From Natrinema zhouii (lineage in GTDB: Archaea > Halobacteriota > Halobacteria > Halobacteriales > Natrialbaceae), in the NCBI RefSeq assembly GCF_013456555.2, contig NZ_CP084885.1, positions 62,001-126,000 on the forward strand: a stretch of DNA of 64,000 bases, written 5' to 3'. How positions within the stretch are numbered: position 1 is the first letter of the stretch; each line of letters starts with the position of its first letter. This document shows positions 18,706 to 28,390 of the stretch, piece by piece. Below the pieces are notes generated by a model, which saw only the letters and a list, made by a program, of their open reading frames with translations, was not told the DNA's origin and did not search any database. The position numbers and the translations under genes were made by a program.

Positions 18706-19071
18706 ATGAGCAACGAGACCGCGCACGAGACGCTGCCGGCTGATGCCCACTCCAATGCAGCGACGGCGTTCGTCGACCGCGCGCGGTCCCAGCACGGCGA
18801 CGAGATTGTCGAGCTATACGTTTTCGGCTCGACCGTTCGCGGCGAAGCCCACGGACGCGCGAGCGACGTCGACGTCCTCATCGTCCTCCCGGACGGTCCC
18901 GACCGAGACGCTATCGCCGACTCCCTCCGCGACATCGCGTACGACGTGATGCTCGAGTATGGGCCGCTCGTTGAACTCCACATTCTGGACGAGCCGACGT
19001 TCGAGCGCCACCGGCAAGAGGGGAACCCGTTCGTTCGGAACGTCCTCAACGAGGGACGCTCGTATGCCTAA
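18706..19071 (+). CDS. MNT-type nucleotidyltransferase (antitoxin of MNT-HEPN module)
   Basis: About 121 residues. The Pol-beta-like nucleotidyltransferase signature is GSTVRGEAHGRASDVDVLIV (GSxxRG and SDxDxxV with the two catalytic Asp). In type VII toxin-antitoxin pairs, MNT proteins modify and silence the HEPN ribonuclease partner. The start at ATG 18706 (MSNETAHE) removes a poorly coding extension from ATG 18679. Its stop overlaps the HEPN start by 8 bp. Confidence 0.87.
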   Translation: MSNETAHETLPADAHSNAATAFVDRARSQHGDEIVELYVFGSTVRGEAHGRASDVDVLIVLPDGPDRDAIADSLRDIAYDVMLEYGPLVELHILDEPTFERHRQEGNPFVRNVLNEGRSYA

Positions 19072-19465
19072 CGACGAGGCGCCCAGTGAATCCGCGGTCG
19101 AAGATCAACTCCGACAAGCACGCCAGGCGCTCTCGGATGCCGAAGGAGCACGGAACGCGGAACTCTCCGACGCGGTCGTCATCAACCGGCTGTACTACGC
19201 CTGCTTCCACGCTGCACAAGCTGCCCTCTACGACCGAGGGCACGACCCCACGACTCATGGCGGCGTTCTCACCCTATTCGGGTCCGAAATCGTCACTGAG
19301 GGCGACGCATCGCGCACGGACGGCCGCTTCCTAAACGACCTTGGGGAACTCCGCCAGCAGGCCGACTACGGCTACGGAACTATCGACGAAAACGTCGATG
19401 CGCTCCACTCGCGAACCCAGCAACTCGTCTCCGATATGGAAGCCCTCTGCACCTTGTCCGACTAA
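19064..19465 (+). CDS. HEPN-domain protein (putative toxin)
   Basis: A 133-residue helical protein with the HEPN core NRLYYACFHAAQAAL and a downstream THGGVLTLFG segment, as in HEPN ribonuclease toxins (PF05168 type). The R...H pair in NRLYYACFH could supply catalytic residues. ATG 19064 lies inside the end of the MNT gene (ATGCCTAA), so the pair is translationally coupled. The start was chosen from this overlap rather than the longer upstream frame. Confidence 0.85.
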   Translation: MPNDEAPSESAVEDQLRQARQALSDAEGARNAELSDAVVINRLYYACFHAAQAALYDRGHDPTTHGGVLTLFGSEIVTEGDASRTDGRFLNDLGELRQQADYGYGTIDENVDALHSRTQQLVSDMEALCTLSD

Positions 19466-19467
19466 CG

Positions 19468-20727
19468 ATGCCGAACTACGCCCGCTTCAACGGCCTCGAC
19501 GACTTCGAGACGTACTACCGCGAGGAAATCGCGCCCGCGCTCCGCGCCGATCCGGACGACAACACCGATCCCAATAGTGAGACTCCCACGTACGCGTGGC
19601 TCAAGCGCAACTTCTCGGGGTTCGTCGAACGCCTCCGTCGCGACCACGGCCTCTCCCCCGGCGACTTCTACGACGCCGTCGGCCTCCCGCCGAATCCCGA
19701 CGACACGGACGATGCATGGGGAATCTGCCACGAACCAACTATTCGAGGACTCGAAGACTATCTCGAAGAACTCGAGCGCGACCGCGGTCGGGCCGAGACC
19801 ACGGTCGGCCCCCGGCGCTCCAGACTGAAAACCTATGTCACCACCTACTATGAGGTCAACGAGACGGGTGACCTCCTCACGCCGCTGCTGGACGAGACTG
19901 CGAAGCCGGACGAGATCGCGCGCGTCCGGGACACGTTCCGTATCCTTGACGAGGAGCTGGGCACACTTGTCTCGAAAAAGAAGTACGTCTCGGCAGTGAA
20001 GAACTGGTATACGTTCCTCGAAGAGATGGGGCGCGGGATCTACAACCCCGCCGAGAACCTCCTGAATCGCTTCGGGTGGGACGAAGATCCACTCTACGAC
20101 CATCCCGCCCTTGCCCGTGAGGACCTCGCGGCGCTGCTCGACGCCGGCGACGACGACGAGCGCTACCTCCTGCTCGCGCTCGCCGGGTGGGGACTCCGGC
20201 CCGTGGAGGCGTGTGAACTCCACGTGAACCAGCTGGTGTTCGACCCCAACGACGGCGACATCCCCTACATTGAGTTCGAGGCCGGGCAGCGAAAAAACGC
20301 TCGCCGTACCCGGAATACGGTCGAACTCCTAGTCGGCGTCGACGCCATCCGTGACCGCATCGATGTCCTCGGCGACAATGACGACTGGACGGGCTATCTT
20401 CTTCCCGGGCAGTCGATCGGGAGCCCCATATCGACGGAGACAGCGCGGCGGTGGTTCCGCGACCTCGGAGAGCGTGCTGGCGTCCAGATTGCCGGCGGCC
20501 ACCCGCTCCCGAAGATGGGACGACGCACGTGGTATCGACTCTACCGCCAGCAGCGCCCGAACATCGAGGCTGGAACAGCGGCCGTCGCAGCCGCGCAGGG
20601 AAGCCGTGACGCGTCAGTGTCCGAGCGGAACTATCTTGACGAGCGTACCCGCCGACAGGCCCGCACTGATGCAATGCGTGACCTGGTGCAGGGCGAACTC
20701 GCGGACATCTTCGACGAACGCTTCTAA
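19468..20727 (+). CDS. Tyrosine recombinase/integrase
   Basis: A 419-residue recombinase. The N-terminal part (to about residue 210) is helical and probably DNA-binding (SAM-like core region near SAVKNWYTFLEEMG). The catalytic part holds Arg in WGLRPVEACEL, a KNARRTRN segment, the HPLPKMGRRTWYRLY region (H-x-x-R-like) and the nucleophile Tyr in SVSERNYL. It starts 2 bp after the HEPN stop, so MNT, HEPN and recombinase form one operon. It probably acts in integration or resolution of a mobile element. No att site was identified, but a 9-bp inverted repeat follows the gene. Confidence 0.87.
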   Translation: MPNYARFNGLDDFETYYREEIAPALRADPDDNTDPNSETPTYAWLKRNFSGFVERLRRDHGLSPGDFYDAVGLPPNPDDTDDAWGICHEPTIRGLEDYLEELERDRGRAETTVGPRRSRLKTYVTTYYEVNETGDLLTPLLDETAKPDEIARVRDTFRILDEELGTLVSKKKYVSAVKNWYTFLEEMGRGIYNPAENLLNRFGWDEDPLYDHPALAREDLAALLDAGDDDERYLLLALAGWGLRPVEACELHVNQLVFDPNDGDIPYIEFEAGQRKNARRTRNTVELLVGVDAIRDRIDVLGDNDDWTGYLLPGQSIGSPISTETARRWFRDLGERAGVQIAGGHPLPKMGRRTWYRLYRQQRPNIEAGTAAVAAAQGSRDASVSERNYLDERTRRQARTDAMRDLVQGELADIFDERF

Positions 20728-21153
20728 CTGTTCCCTCTAAAACTCTGGATCCATCACAACGTCTAACTCTCACCGAATTCTGGGGGCAACTGAATTAGAG
20801 AGAGGGAACATGACACATAATCGGTTATTTTGTCCGCATTACTTACATAATCACAAGCATATCTAAATACCCCTAGTTCGGTGAAATACGTACGTTATAG
20901 GTCGTGAGACGGCAGAATACCATGAAATGGACTATGTGACACTATATTAATCCCTGGCCCTGGGAATTGAGACTGCACCCGCTATAGAGAGGCCAGAATG
21001 CGTGGTTTCGAAGGGTTAGTCAGTCGCGGCAGCCTCAAAGATGTCCCCGATCGGGAGTTCGTATTCGAAATTCTACCGTAACTACGTTCACTCGAATTTC
21101 AAGAGAGTGCTGTAGCTGGTCATCGCGGCTCCTGATCGGTTACGGGACCGACG
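20728..21153. other. Intergenic with inverted repeat after the integrase gene
   Basis: GTTCCCTCT just after the integrase stop is inverted as AGAGGGAAC about 65 bp later (near 20800). A 27-codon open stretch from about 20998 (MRGFEGLVSRG) has no family. No intact gene is seen. Confidence 0.4.
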
Positions 21154-22825
21154 TCAACCGATTCCAGTCTGCTTCTTCAACAGCGTGAGCGTGTTATCTG
21201 CAGTCACCATCAGTGACTGATCGTATTCACCAGTCAGGTCAACTTGCATGGGCAAATCAACCGCTCGCCAGACCGAATACAGCAAGCACGCAAACGCGAA
21301 GTAAAAGAACCGTAGCACGAAGTTCTTCGATGTCGTCGCGGCCATGAACTGTTTCACGCTCTTGTAGCCACTCTCAATCTCCCAGCAGTACCCGTACTCC
21401 TCGAGGAAACTACCACCCCGGTTCGATATGAACACCGAGTACTGCCGATAGTCGGTGTGTTCAGAATCTTCTTTCCGCCGATAGATGAGCGTGGTCTCGT
21501 GCCACTCGTCGTTGCCGAGATGGAGTTTACGGTCATTCTCGTAACGGTCTCTCCCCTACTCGAACAACCGTTTCGCTTACGCCTTCTCGCTGGTGTGCAT
21601 CCGCTTGGGAACGACGTAAGAGAGTCCTCGCTGACTAATCTCCTCCAGGATGTGCTGACTGTCGAACTCCCGATCCATCACACGTTATCGACATGAACGA
21701 GGTCCTCTGCCGAGTCCAGCAAGTCCTCGACGATCTCCAAGCGGCTGTCGCCTTTTCGAACTGGCCTCGCGTCAAGGATGAGCGGCACGGCGTTTCCGAC
21801 CAGCTGAATCGTCGCCCACTGGTATGCGGACTCGTCGGTCTTCTCCTTCGTTCCGATGATCTCGTCCTTGTGACCCGTGCGGTCACTTGTGAACGGATCT
21901 GCTTCGGTCGTGTCAATCTCGACGATTCCTGCCCGGTGGAATGCATCTGATTCCGACGTCCGGTTGATCAAGCGCTGAATCGCCGCCTGGTACATCTCGC
22001 GGATTTCATCGACCGAGAGATCTCGAATATGCTCCCGATGGGTGTGGCCGAGTGGAGTCCGTTCGCGTCGGGACTCGTGAACGAAGCTCCGTGCACCCTC
22101 ATTCGCAGCGAGACCGTCACGTAATCCAAGATAGGTCTGCAAATCCCAGAAGGCGTTCTCGTGAATCTCACAGCTGGCGCCACGGTCGAACGAGAATGCA
22201 GGATAGGCAATTCGACCGACATGGTCACTAATCTCCTCGGCTCGATCAAGTACCGTCTGTTCGCCAATCGTTGACTCTTGCTCTGTCTCGGAGCGTGATA
22301 GTGTGTTCAACGGTTCTCGCGGGATTGAAACACCTGTTGATCTACCTGGATCAGGATCGTCCTCGTGCCCTTTTCGACGGTATCTCTGAGATCAGCGGTG
22401 AATCGGCGGTGCCAGCTCCGCCACAGAGTCGACTGATCGGGCACAGAGTCGAGCCCGAGTTTCCGACACAGTGACGTGTGCTGTTGGAGATACTCGACGA
22501 GGGCTATTTCGTGGTTCCAGTTGTAGAGTTCTTTAAGCAAAAACACCCGGAAGAGCAGAGATATCTAATATCGCGTTGCACTGGAATACCGGTCGTGAGG
22601 CCGGAAATCGACGTACAACAGTGGGTAATTACAAACGGACTTCTCAACCGACTCGTGGGCATCGTGGTTAAACCAGGCGGCAGCAACAGTTTGGGTATCT
22701 GCTTTGAGTCCATTAAGCGAACTCTGGTCGTACAGCGGTGTCGAGTCATAGACGGGCCACTCGGAGTAGGTCGTCTGTGCGATGGTCCGAAAGACAGTGC
22801 GTTGAGATGCGTGCATCGACGTCAT
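21154..22825 (-). pseudogene. DDE transposase of a large haloarchaeal IS, multiply frameshifted
   Basis: The gene can be followed from MTSMHASQRTVFRTIAQTTY (22825) through LLKELYNWNHEIALVEYL (22520), AGIVEIDTTEADPFTSDR (about 21920) and WEIESGYKSVKQFMAATTS (21370) to 21154, in at least four frames. The C-terminal IE-x-x-YK-x-xK-F motif matches the intact 624-residue transposase at 61144-63018 and the fragment at 63300-63647, so all three belong to one superfamily. Confidence 0.7.
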
Positions 22826-22858
22826 CAGGTATCCTGATCGCTAGTGCGGGTGCGTGTA

Positions 22859-24145
22859 TCACGCTGCTGTGCCAGCACCGAACAGCGTCGAATACAGAAG
22901 CCATACGTTCAACACGACAATGAGGCCGATAACGATCGCGAGTGCATAGGTTGTCTTGGTTCGGTTCGTGAAACTCCCCATGATGTCCTCCTGGTAGGTG
23001 AACCAGAGCAGGGGGATGAGCACGAAGGGGAGTTCGAAGCTCAGCGCGACCTGTGAGGCGACGAGGACACTCGTCGGGTCGAACCCTGCGAGTACCACTG
23101 CAAGACTTGGGACCAGGGTCACCGAGCGGCGGATCCAGACGTTCACGTTGAGATCAAGAAAGCCGTCCATGACAGTTTGGCCAGCCATGGTCGCGACCAG
23201 TGATGATGACAGCCCGGCGGCAATGAGCGCGATGCCGAATGCGAGGCTCGAATTCGCCCCGAAGACCGTTTGAAGAGTAACGTATGCCTCGGTGAGTGTT
23301 TCAATACCTGTGCCCTGCAACGATGCAGCGGCCACGACGAGCATGGCAACATTCACGAACATCGCGCCAAACAGTGCGAGCGTCGTGTCGATGCTTTCTA
23401 GCTGGAAGTGGCGCCGATGAATACTTACCGAATCGCCGTTCTCCTCGACGAGCTGTGTGCGGCGATCCTGGACAAGTTTCGGGTGGAGATAAACGCTGTG
23501 GGGCATGACCGTTGCACCGAGAATCCCGATTGCAATGAACAGCGCTGTCTGATTCGGGATGGACGGCGTCAGCCCGGCAGCGATCTGGCCGGCGGTCGGT
23601 TGCGCAAGGACCATCTCGAAGACGAACGCGAGCGAGATCACCCCGACGAGTGCCATGATCATGAACTCGACCCAGCGAAATCCGCGCCGATAGGCAGTCC
23701 GAACGCCGAGCAAGGCGAATGAACTGATGCCGGCGAGCATGGCCCCAGCCGCCAGCGGGAGCTGGAAGATGAGACTGAATCCGATCGCAGCCCCGATGAT
23801 CTCGGCCATATCAGTGGCGATCATTGCGAGTTCGGCGGCGGCCCAGAGCGGCCAGACGAGAGGTTTGGGCAACCGTTCTCGACAGAGCTGTGCGACGCCC
23901 TTGCCCGTCGCAATGCCGAGTTTGGCAGCGATGATCTGGATGCCGATAGCCATCAGGCTCGCGAGGACGATCACCCAGAGTAGGGCCGTCCCGAACTTCG
24001 CGCCGCCGGAGATGTTCGTGGCCCAGTTCCCGGGATCCATATACGCGACGCTAATGAGAAAGCCCGGCCCAAGATAATACAGGAGTTCCCGTAGTGATGG
24101 GCGGCCGGTTGAATTCTCAGTTTTGTCTGATTCAGTCCGCGCCAT
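22859..24145 (-). CDS. mntH: Nramp-family Mn2+/divalent metal transporter
   Basis: A 428-residue protein with 11 membrane helices. TM1 has the diagnostic DPGNWATN and TM6 has MPHSVYLH, the two unwound helices that coordinate the metal in Nramp proteins. It imports Mn2+ (or Fe2+) with protons. The upstream intergenic region (24146-24233) holds a DtxR-type palindrome, and the next gene upstream is an MntR/SirR-type repressor on the same strand. Repression by metal-loaded MntR is inferred. The gene appears intact. Confidence 0.93.
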   Translation of the reverse strand: MARTESDKTENSTGRPSLRELLYYLGPGFLISVAYMDPGNWATNISGGAKFGTALLWVIVLASLMAIGIQIIAAKLGIATGKGVAQLCRERLPKPLVWPLWAAAELAMIATDMAEIIGAAIGFSLIFQLPLAAGAMLAGISSFALLGVRTAYRRGFRWVEFMIMALVGVISLAFVFEMVLAQPTAGQIAAGLTPSIPNQTALFIAIGILGATVMPHSVYLHPKLVQDRRTQLVEENGDSVSIHRRHFQLESIDTTLALFGAMFVNVAMLVVAAASLQGTGIETLTEAYVTLQTVFGANSSLAFGIALIAAGLSSSLVATMAGQTVMDGFLDLNVNVWIRRSVTLVPSLAVVLAGFDPTSVLVASQVALSFELPFVLIPLLWFTYQEDIMGSFTNRTKTTYALAIVIGLIVVLNVWLLYSTLFGAGTAA

Positions 24146-24196
24146 TTCTCTGGCGGAGGTTTAGACATTACTAATGAAATATCTGACGATGGAAAT

Positions 24197-24218
24197 ATTA
24201 GATTTAGCCTAATCTAAT
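24197..24218. promoter_or_regulatory. Candidate MntR operator upstream of mntH
   Basis: ATTAGATT and AATCTAAT form a perfect 8-bp inverted repeat with a 6-nt spacer. Inside it TTAGCCTAATCTAA (24205-24218) resembles the TTAG...CTAA site in front of the repressor gene. Confidence 0.6.
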
Positions 24219-24233
24219 CCATTCTGGTGTCGT

Positions 24234-24920
24234 TCAAGATGATGGAGGAGACACTTCACCGCTTGGACGGGCGCGAATATACCTGGCGACATCGTTTGGA
24301 AGAGAGAGAGTCGTCTCCGAAGAGTCAGAATGGATGGTGATCATCCCAATGGGCGTGACTTCTTCGATGGTGAGTGATATCCCTGGTCTAATTCCCTGTT
24401 CATCGAGGTATCGAAGAACTCCGGTGTCTTGCGTGCGTACTTGTTGAATAACAACTGCGTCATTCTCATCGAAGTCAGTAAGAACAGATCCCGGTGGATC
24501 TTCGACAGTGTCTGAATCAGTGCTCGGAATTGGATCACCGTGGGGGTCGACCTGCGGTTCGTTAAGTTGTGTGTCGATTCTGTCGATGAACATCTCGCTC
24601 ACGTGGTGTTCCAATTGGTCAGCCTCGTCGTGCACCTCGCTCCAATCGTAGCCGAGTTCTTCAGTAAGATAGGTCTCAAGCAGACGGTGATGGCGAATCA
24701 CCTCAAGGGCGACGGATTTGCCCGTTGGAGTGAGTTCTACACCCTTGTAGGCCTCGTGGTTGGCCAGGTCCTTCTCGGCCAGTTTCTTCACCATACTCGT
24801 GACGGTCGGTGGCTTGACGTCTAGGTGTGAAGCAATAGCCGCTGTTTTGACCCTTCCATCACTCTCGGCCTGGATAATGTAGATGGATTTGAGATAATCC
24901 TCCATGACAGCACTCAGCAT
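24234..24920 (-). CDS. DtxR/MntR-family metal-dependent repressor (SirR-like)
   Basis: About 228 residues. The N-terminal winged helix is MEDYLKSIYIIQ, then KTAAIASHLDVKPPTVTSMV and GVELTPTGKSVALEVIRHHRLLE. A metal-binding dimerisation domain follows (EVHDEADQLEHHVSEMFIDRI). The C-terminal FeoA/SH3-like domain contains DNDAVVIQQVRT-type sequence and PGISLTIEEVTPIG. ATG 24920 (MLSAVMEDYL) is the usual family start; the open frame continues upstream without homology. It probably represses mntH and itself through TTAG...CTAA palindromes. Confidence 0.88.
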   Translation of the reverse strand: MLSAVMEDYLKSIYIIQAESDGRVKTAAIASHLDVKPPTVTSMVKKLAEKDLANHEAYKGVELTPTGKSVALEVIRHHRLLETYLTEELGYDWSEVHDEADQLEHHVSEMFIDRIDTQLNEPQVDPHGDPIPSTDSDTVEDPPGSVLTDFDENDAVVIQQVRTQDTGVLRYLDEQGIRPGISLTIEEVTPIGMITIHSDSSETTLSLPNDVARYIRARPSGEVSPPSS

Positions 24921-24933
24921 CTGTAATACTGGA

Positions 24934-24947
24934 TTAGACTCGGCTAA
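24934..24947. promoter_or_regulatory. Candidate autoregulatory MntR site
   Basis: TTAGACTCGGCTAA lies 14 bp upstream of the repressor start, between the start codon and a TATA-like AAATATATG (about 24949-24957 on the minus strand). Binding here would block transcription initiation. Confidence 0.5.
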
Positions 24948-25248
24948 CTCATATATTTGTTCGTAACATAGGTCGAATTGGACCCCTTTCAGTTGGATGG
25001 CCAACCGCCGTTGACTCAACAAATAGAAAGAAGGAACAGGAATGGAGCGGGCATATTTTTTACAACTATAAAATATACTTATGATACAATCAATAATTTT
25101 AGGAAATACGACGATGTACACTAGGCATTGAGAACACCAGCCTCAACTCTGGCTGGCGCATAGAGGTCCATCGCGTTCCGACTGGAAAAGCAGCAGATCA
25201 AGTAGCTGTTTTGGCTAACCACTCGGTCTGCCAGTGAAAAGTTCTATA

Positions 25249-26315
25249 CTGTAGGCCGGAAGTTTTGATACGCCAGCGAAATAGTCGCCGATATGGCCAA
25301 GGAAGGGAACAAGATTCCCGACCTCACGAAACGTCGAGTCCGCGAGCAACTCGCGGACGAGACAGATCCGAAGGCGATCAAACGTCTCACCGCTGCTCGC
25401 GAGTATCTCGAAGGGCTCTCTCCGGCCGATATTGAAGACAAATACGGATGGGACCGTCACACTGTCTACAACTGGTTGAATCGCTTTGAAGAGCGCGGCT
25501 TCGACGCCGCGCTCTACGATAAATCTCGTCCTGGACGTCCTTCCGAGCTCAGCGACAAACAGTCCGAGGAGTTCACTGCTGTACTCCATGATCCCCCTGA
25601 AGAAGTTGGATACGACGATCCAGCGTGGAGTACAGCTCTCGCCCAGCAATACCTCAGTGAGGTGTTCGACATCGCCTTCTCCCGCCGTCACACTCGCCGA
25701 CTCATGCACAAGGCCGGGGTCTCGCCGAAGAGACCCCGGCCGGAGCCGGCCTCTGCCGATGAAGGCGAACGTGAGGAGTTCGAAGAGACGGTCGAAAAAA
25801 AGTAGGCCGCCGTGACGAGGACACCACGGTCGTCACGATCGACCAGACGCGGAAAGCGGTTGGAGCAGATCTCTACGCGGCATGGTATCCGGTTGGCGAG
25901 AGGCCGACCGTGGGCGTGTCGGCCTCTCGCGAGGGAGTGAACCTGCTGGGAGCAGTCACTGAGTACGGGGAGACGTCGGTGCTGGAGTGTGGCGGATCGT
26001 TCACCGGTGAGGTGACGATCCGCTTTCTGGAGCATCTCCAAGCGGAGTTCGGCGAAAAGCTGGTTGTACTGTTGGACCAGGCGACGTACTTCACCGCTGA
26101 GGCGGTGAAGGACTTTGCCGCCGATGAACCGATCGAGCTGGTCTATTTCCCGACTGGGTCGCCGGATCTGAACCCAACCGAAGAATACTGGCGACGACTC
26201 AAACTCGCCTTAGCAAACCGCTACTTCGGCAGTTGTGCCGAAATACGATCAGCAGTCTGGACAGCACTCGAATCAATTAGTCCACCAGGTGTCTATCAAT
26301 ACCTCTGTCTTTGAG
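25249..26315 (+). mobile_element. IS630-type insertion sequence
   Basis: A 1067-bp element flanked by TA on both sides. The ends are imperfect inverted repeats: left CTGTAGGCCGGAAGTTTTGATA, right (complement) CTCAAAGACAGAGGTATTGATA. TA targeting fits the IS630/mariner group. Its right end truncates the nucleotidyltransferase gene at 26316-26804. Confidence 0.6.
25293..26314 (+). CDS. IS630-family transposase, probably made by -1 frameshifting
   Basis: The first frame (25293-25805, 170 residues) contains HTH domains (TAAREYLEGLSPADIEDKYG and WDRHTVYNWLNRFEERG). The second frame continues from about 25802 to 26314 with the DDE core: VTIDQTRKAVGADLY, VVLLDQATYFTA and YFPTGSPDLNPTEEYWRRLK (catalytic D, D and E). 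They join at A AAA AAG (25796-25802) directly before UAG, the classical -1 slippery heptamer, giving a fused protein of about 340 residues. A decayed one-base difference is possible, but the perfect heptamer favours programmed frameshifting. Confidence 0.8.
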
Positions 26316-26804
26316 TATAAATATCGAGATTATGCTATGAGCCGAGATCGTAGGGACATGCGGGTTTGTAACAACCAGAAGAAGAGAACCACAATATATT
26401 GAGAAGGTTCGTAGCTTTTGTTTCGCTACGTCGAATGATTCGACGAGACTGTGCTCTTCGAGGTAGCGGTACGACCACTCGGCGTCGGTCTGTCGGCAGC
26501 GTAACGCGCCGACCAGCGCATCGAACTCGACGGTGTTCTCACCGACTGGTTTCTCGTACCGGACAATCCGCCCCTCGTAGATGTTCGCCACGTCATTATC
26601 GAACTCCCTGATGTAGCCGGCGTTGGTGAGAAGAGCGTCGTATTCATCGAGTGATATCTCTGGTAGAACCATGTCGACATCGGTGGTGAACCGCGCCTGG
26701 AAGGCAGATACTGCCCATCCGACGACGAGCACGTATGGCAGGCCGGCATCCTGTATTGCACGATGCGTATCAATCAGTTCGGTTTGGCGTTCGGGGAGGC
26801 TCAT
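26316..26804 (-). pseudogene. Nucleotidyltransferase-like protein, 3' end lost to IS630
   Basis: The N-terminal part has YVLVVGWAVSAFQARFTTDVDMVLPE, a Pol-beta-like nucleotidyltransferase motif (G-W/G-x-A...T.D.D) as in DUF6036/AbiEii-type proteins. Coding similarity is lost after about residue 126 (AKQKLRTFSI) and the frame runs into the IS. It lies 14 bp downstream of a disrupted HTH gene, suggesting a former two-gene toxin-antitoxin-like unit. No C-terminal piece was identified on the other side of the IS. Confidence 0.65.
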
Positions 26805-26818
26805 GGGTGAATCGTTTT

Positions 26819-27501
26819 TCAGTCCGCAGTCATCCGGTCGTGGTGGCTCGCGTCGATATCCATGTCGTACTCCTCGGTAATGATCTCTAACGCTGGTTCG
26901 TAGGCCGGCCGATTATCCATCATCTGCTCGACCGTCTCATCCAATGGGATGACCGGTTACCGTCGATCCACTCTGTTTCAATGCCGCCTGCGGTGGGGAA
27001 CAAGACGTAATAGATATCTCCCTCGACGTTGCTGGCATCGGGGCGTTCGTCGATCGTGGTGTCGATCCCGTATTGTTCGAAGAACGTGATCCAGCGGTCG
27101 ACATCTTGATCGTGAACGTCGATGAACACGGGATAATCGTCATGGCTGCGCGCGATTTGATAGCCGCCGTGTGTCCAGACGTAGGCCGCGTCGATTTCCG
27201 TGTGCGCGAACTCCATCCCTGCAAAGTGAGGAATGATATAGGCGTCCTCCTGCGAGATACGGTCGCAGCGGTACAGTGCGCCCATCATTTCATTATAGTG
27301 GCGGCGCATCTCGTAATCGACGATGTGAATACCATCATCAGTATTTGAGATGATTTCTGCATCAGCCAACCGCTCGATCCAGTCGTATATCTACGAGTAC
27401 GAGATATCGACCTTCTCCGCAATTCGGTTGATAGAATCCCCACGCTGTGCTGCCAAGACGATTTTCGCAGCGGTGGGATCCATGAACTCCGTCATCGACA
27501 T
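26819..27501 (-). pseudogene. HTH-domain protein (partner of nucleotidyltransferase), nonsense plus frameshift
   Basis: The restored reading starts MSMTEFMDPTAAKIVLAAQ with the HTH RGDSINRIAEKVDISYS. An in-frame TAG follows at about 27391 (likely a former Trp), then IYDWIERLADAEIIS and the body containing YVWTHGGYQIARS. A one-base loss near 26950 shifts the end, which otherwise reads DETVEQMMDNRPAYEPALE to a stop at 26819. It resembles the antitoxin-like first gene of AbiE-type pairs by layout; this is inference. Confidence 0.65.
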
Positions 27502-27658
27502 GATACGCTCTTAGTTATCTCTATCGAGATAGGAACACAAAAGCGCTCTACATATGACCAGCTAGACCTAAGTTTCGTACAAAGGATGTTAAGTCCGGCA
27601 GACACCGACGTTGGGCCTCACTACCTGTTCGAATAGCTCTCAAAATGATGAACCCGAG

Positions 27659-28093
27659 TTAGAGCGCTCGCGGATCGCTATCGACAATGCTGGCAAACGC
27701 GACGTTCTCCTGGACTTGTTCGATTTCGACAGTCGGCTCGTCACCAGGCTGGGCGCCAGGTACGATCACGACGTATCCGCGTTCGACTTTCGCAATGCCG
27801 TCGCCTTGATCACCGACCGTCTCGATCGTCACGTCCCAAATCTCGCCTTCATCGACGGGTGGTCCCGACGGGGCTTGGTTCGCGTTTTGCCGAGAATGAG
27901 TATCCTGTGAATCCTGCTGATTCGTTGACTCAGCAGAGGATGGAGCTCCAAGGATTGCTACGCGATACGTCTCGTCGGCAGTGAGAGCCTCCTGATCAAT
28001 TTCATTCGAAGGGACTTCGATGATGTATGCCCCGTTTCGTTGTAGAAGAGGGGCACTAAACAGGGAGCGAAGTGAGTCAGGAATTTCGACCAT
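27659..28093 (-). CDS. TRAM-domain protein
   Basis: A 144-residue protein. The C-terminal 60 residues form a TRAM (OB-fold, RNA-binding) domain: GEIWDVTIETVGDQGDGIAK, GYVVIVPGAQPGDEPTVEIE and NVAFASIVDS. The N-terminal half begins MVEIPDSLRSLFSAPL, typical of haloarchaeal stand-alone TRAM proteins thought to act as RNA chaperones or translation/cold-shock factors. ATG 28093 is preferred; the open frame upstream to 28183 has no homology and overlaps a decayed gene. Confidence 0.82.
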   Translation of the reverse strand: MVEIPDSLRSLFSAPLLQRNGAYIIEVPSNEIDQEALTADETYRVAILGAPSSAESTNQQDSQDTHSRQNANQAPSGPPVDEGEIWDVTIETVGDQGDGIAKVERGYVVIVPGAQPGDEPTVEIEQVQENVAFASIVDSDPRAL

Positions 28094-28189
28094 ACGGGGG
28101 TATGAATCTCCGTGAACTAATCGATGACTCTTTAGATCAAGAGGGTGAGATTCACGGATTCCTACGAACTTTAGCTCCCTCACTCGTCC

Positions 28190-28390
28190 TCAGTCGGTTC
28201 TTCCCAAGGGATATCCCGTTTGTGACAACTTCAAACTTCGAGTTATCATCATCCTCCATTGCACTGAGTCCTCGCTGCACAAGGGTATGGACTTAGCCAG
28301 CCGACTCCGGGAAGAAAAACTGGTCATCTTCGGCGTCTGCACGGATCTCCATCGTCACATAGTAGTTGTCACCGGCTTCGGATCCAGAAT
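28190..28390 (-). pseudogene. Fragment of a small plasmid gene (homologous to 59914-60110)
   Basis: The minus strand reads YVTMEIRADAEDDQFFFPES, a stop, then LVQRGLSAMEDDDNSKFEVV and NGISLGKNRLRTSEG. The same series occurs at about 59930-60110 (MLVQWGLSVMEDDDDSKLAVV), so both are remnants of one gene family. Function unknown. Confidence 0.45.

Noticed and set aside
21678..22310. Independent 210-codon gene
   Set aside because: Its sequence is the middle part of a frameshifted transposase continuous with flanking frames.
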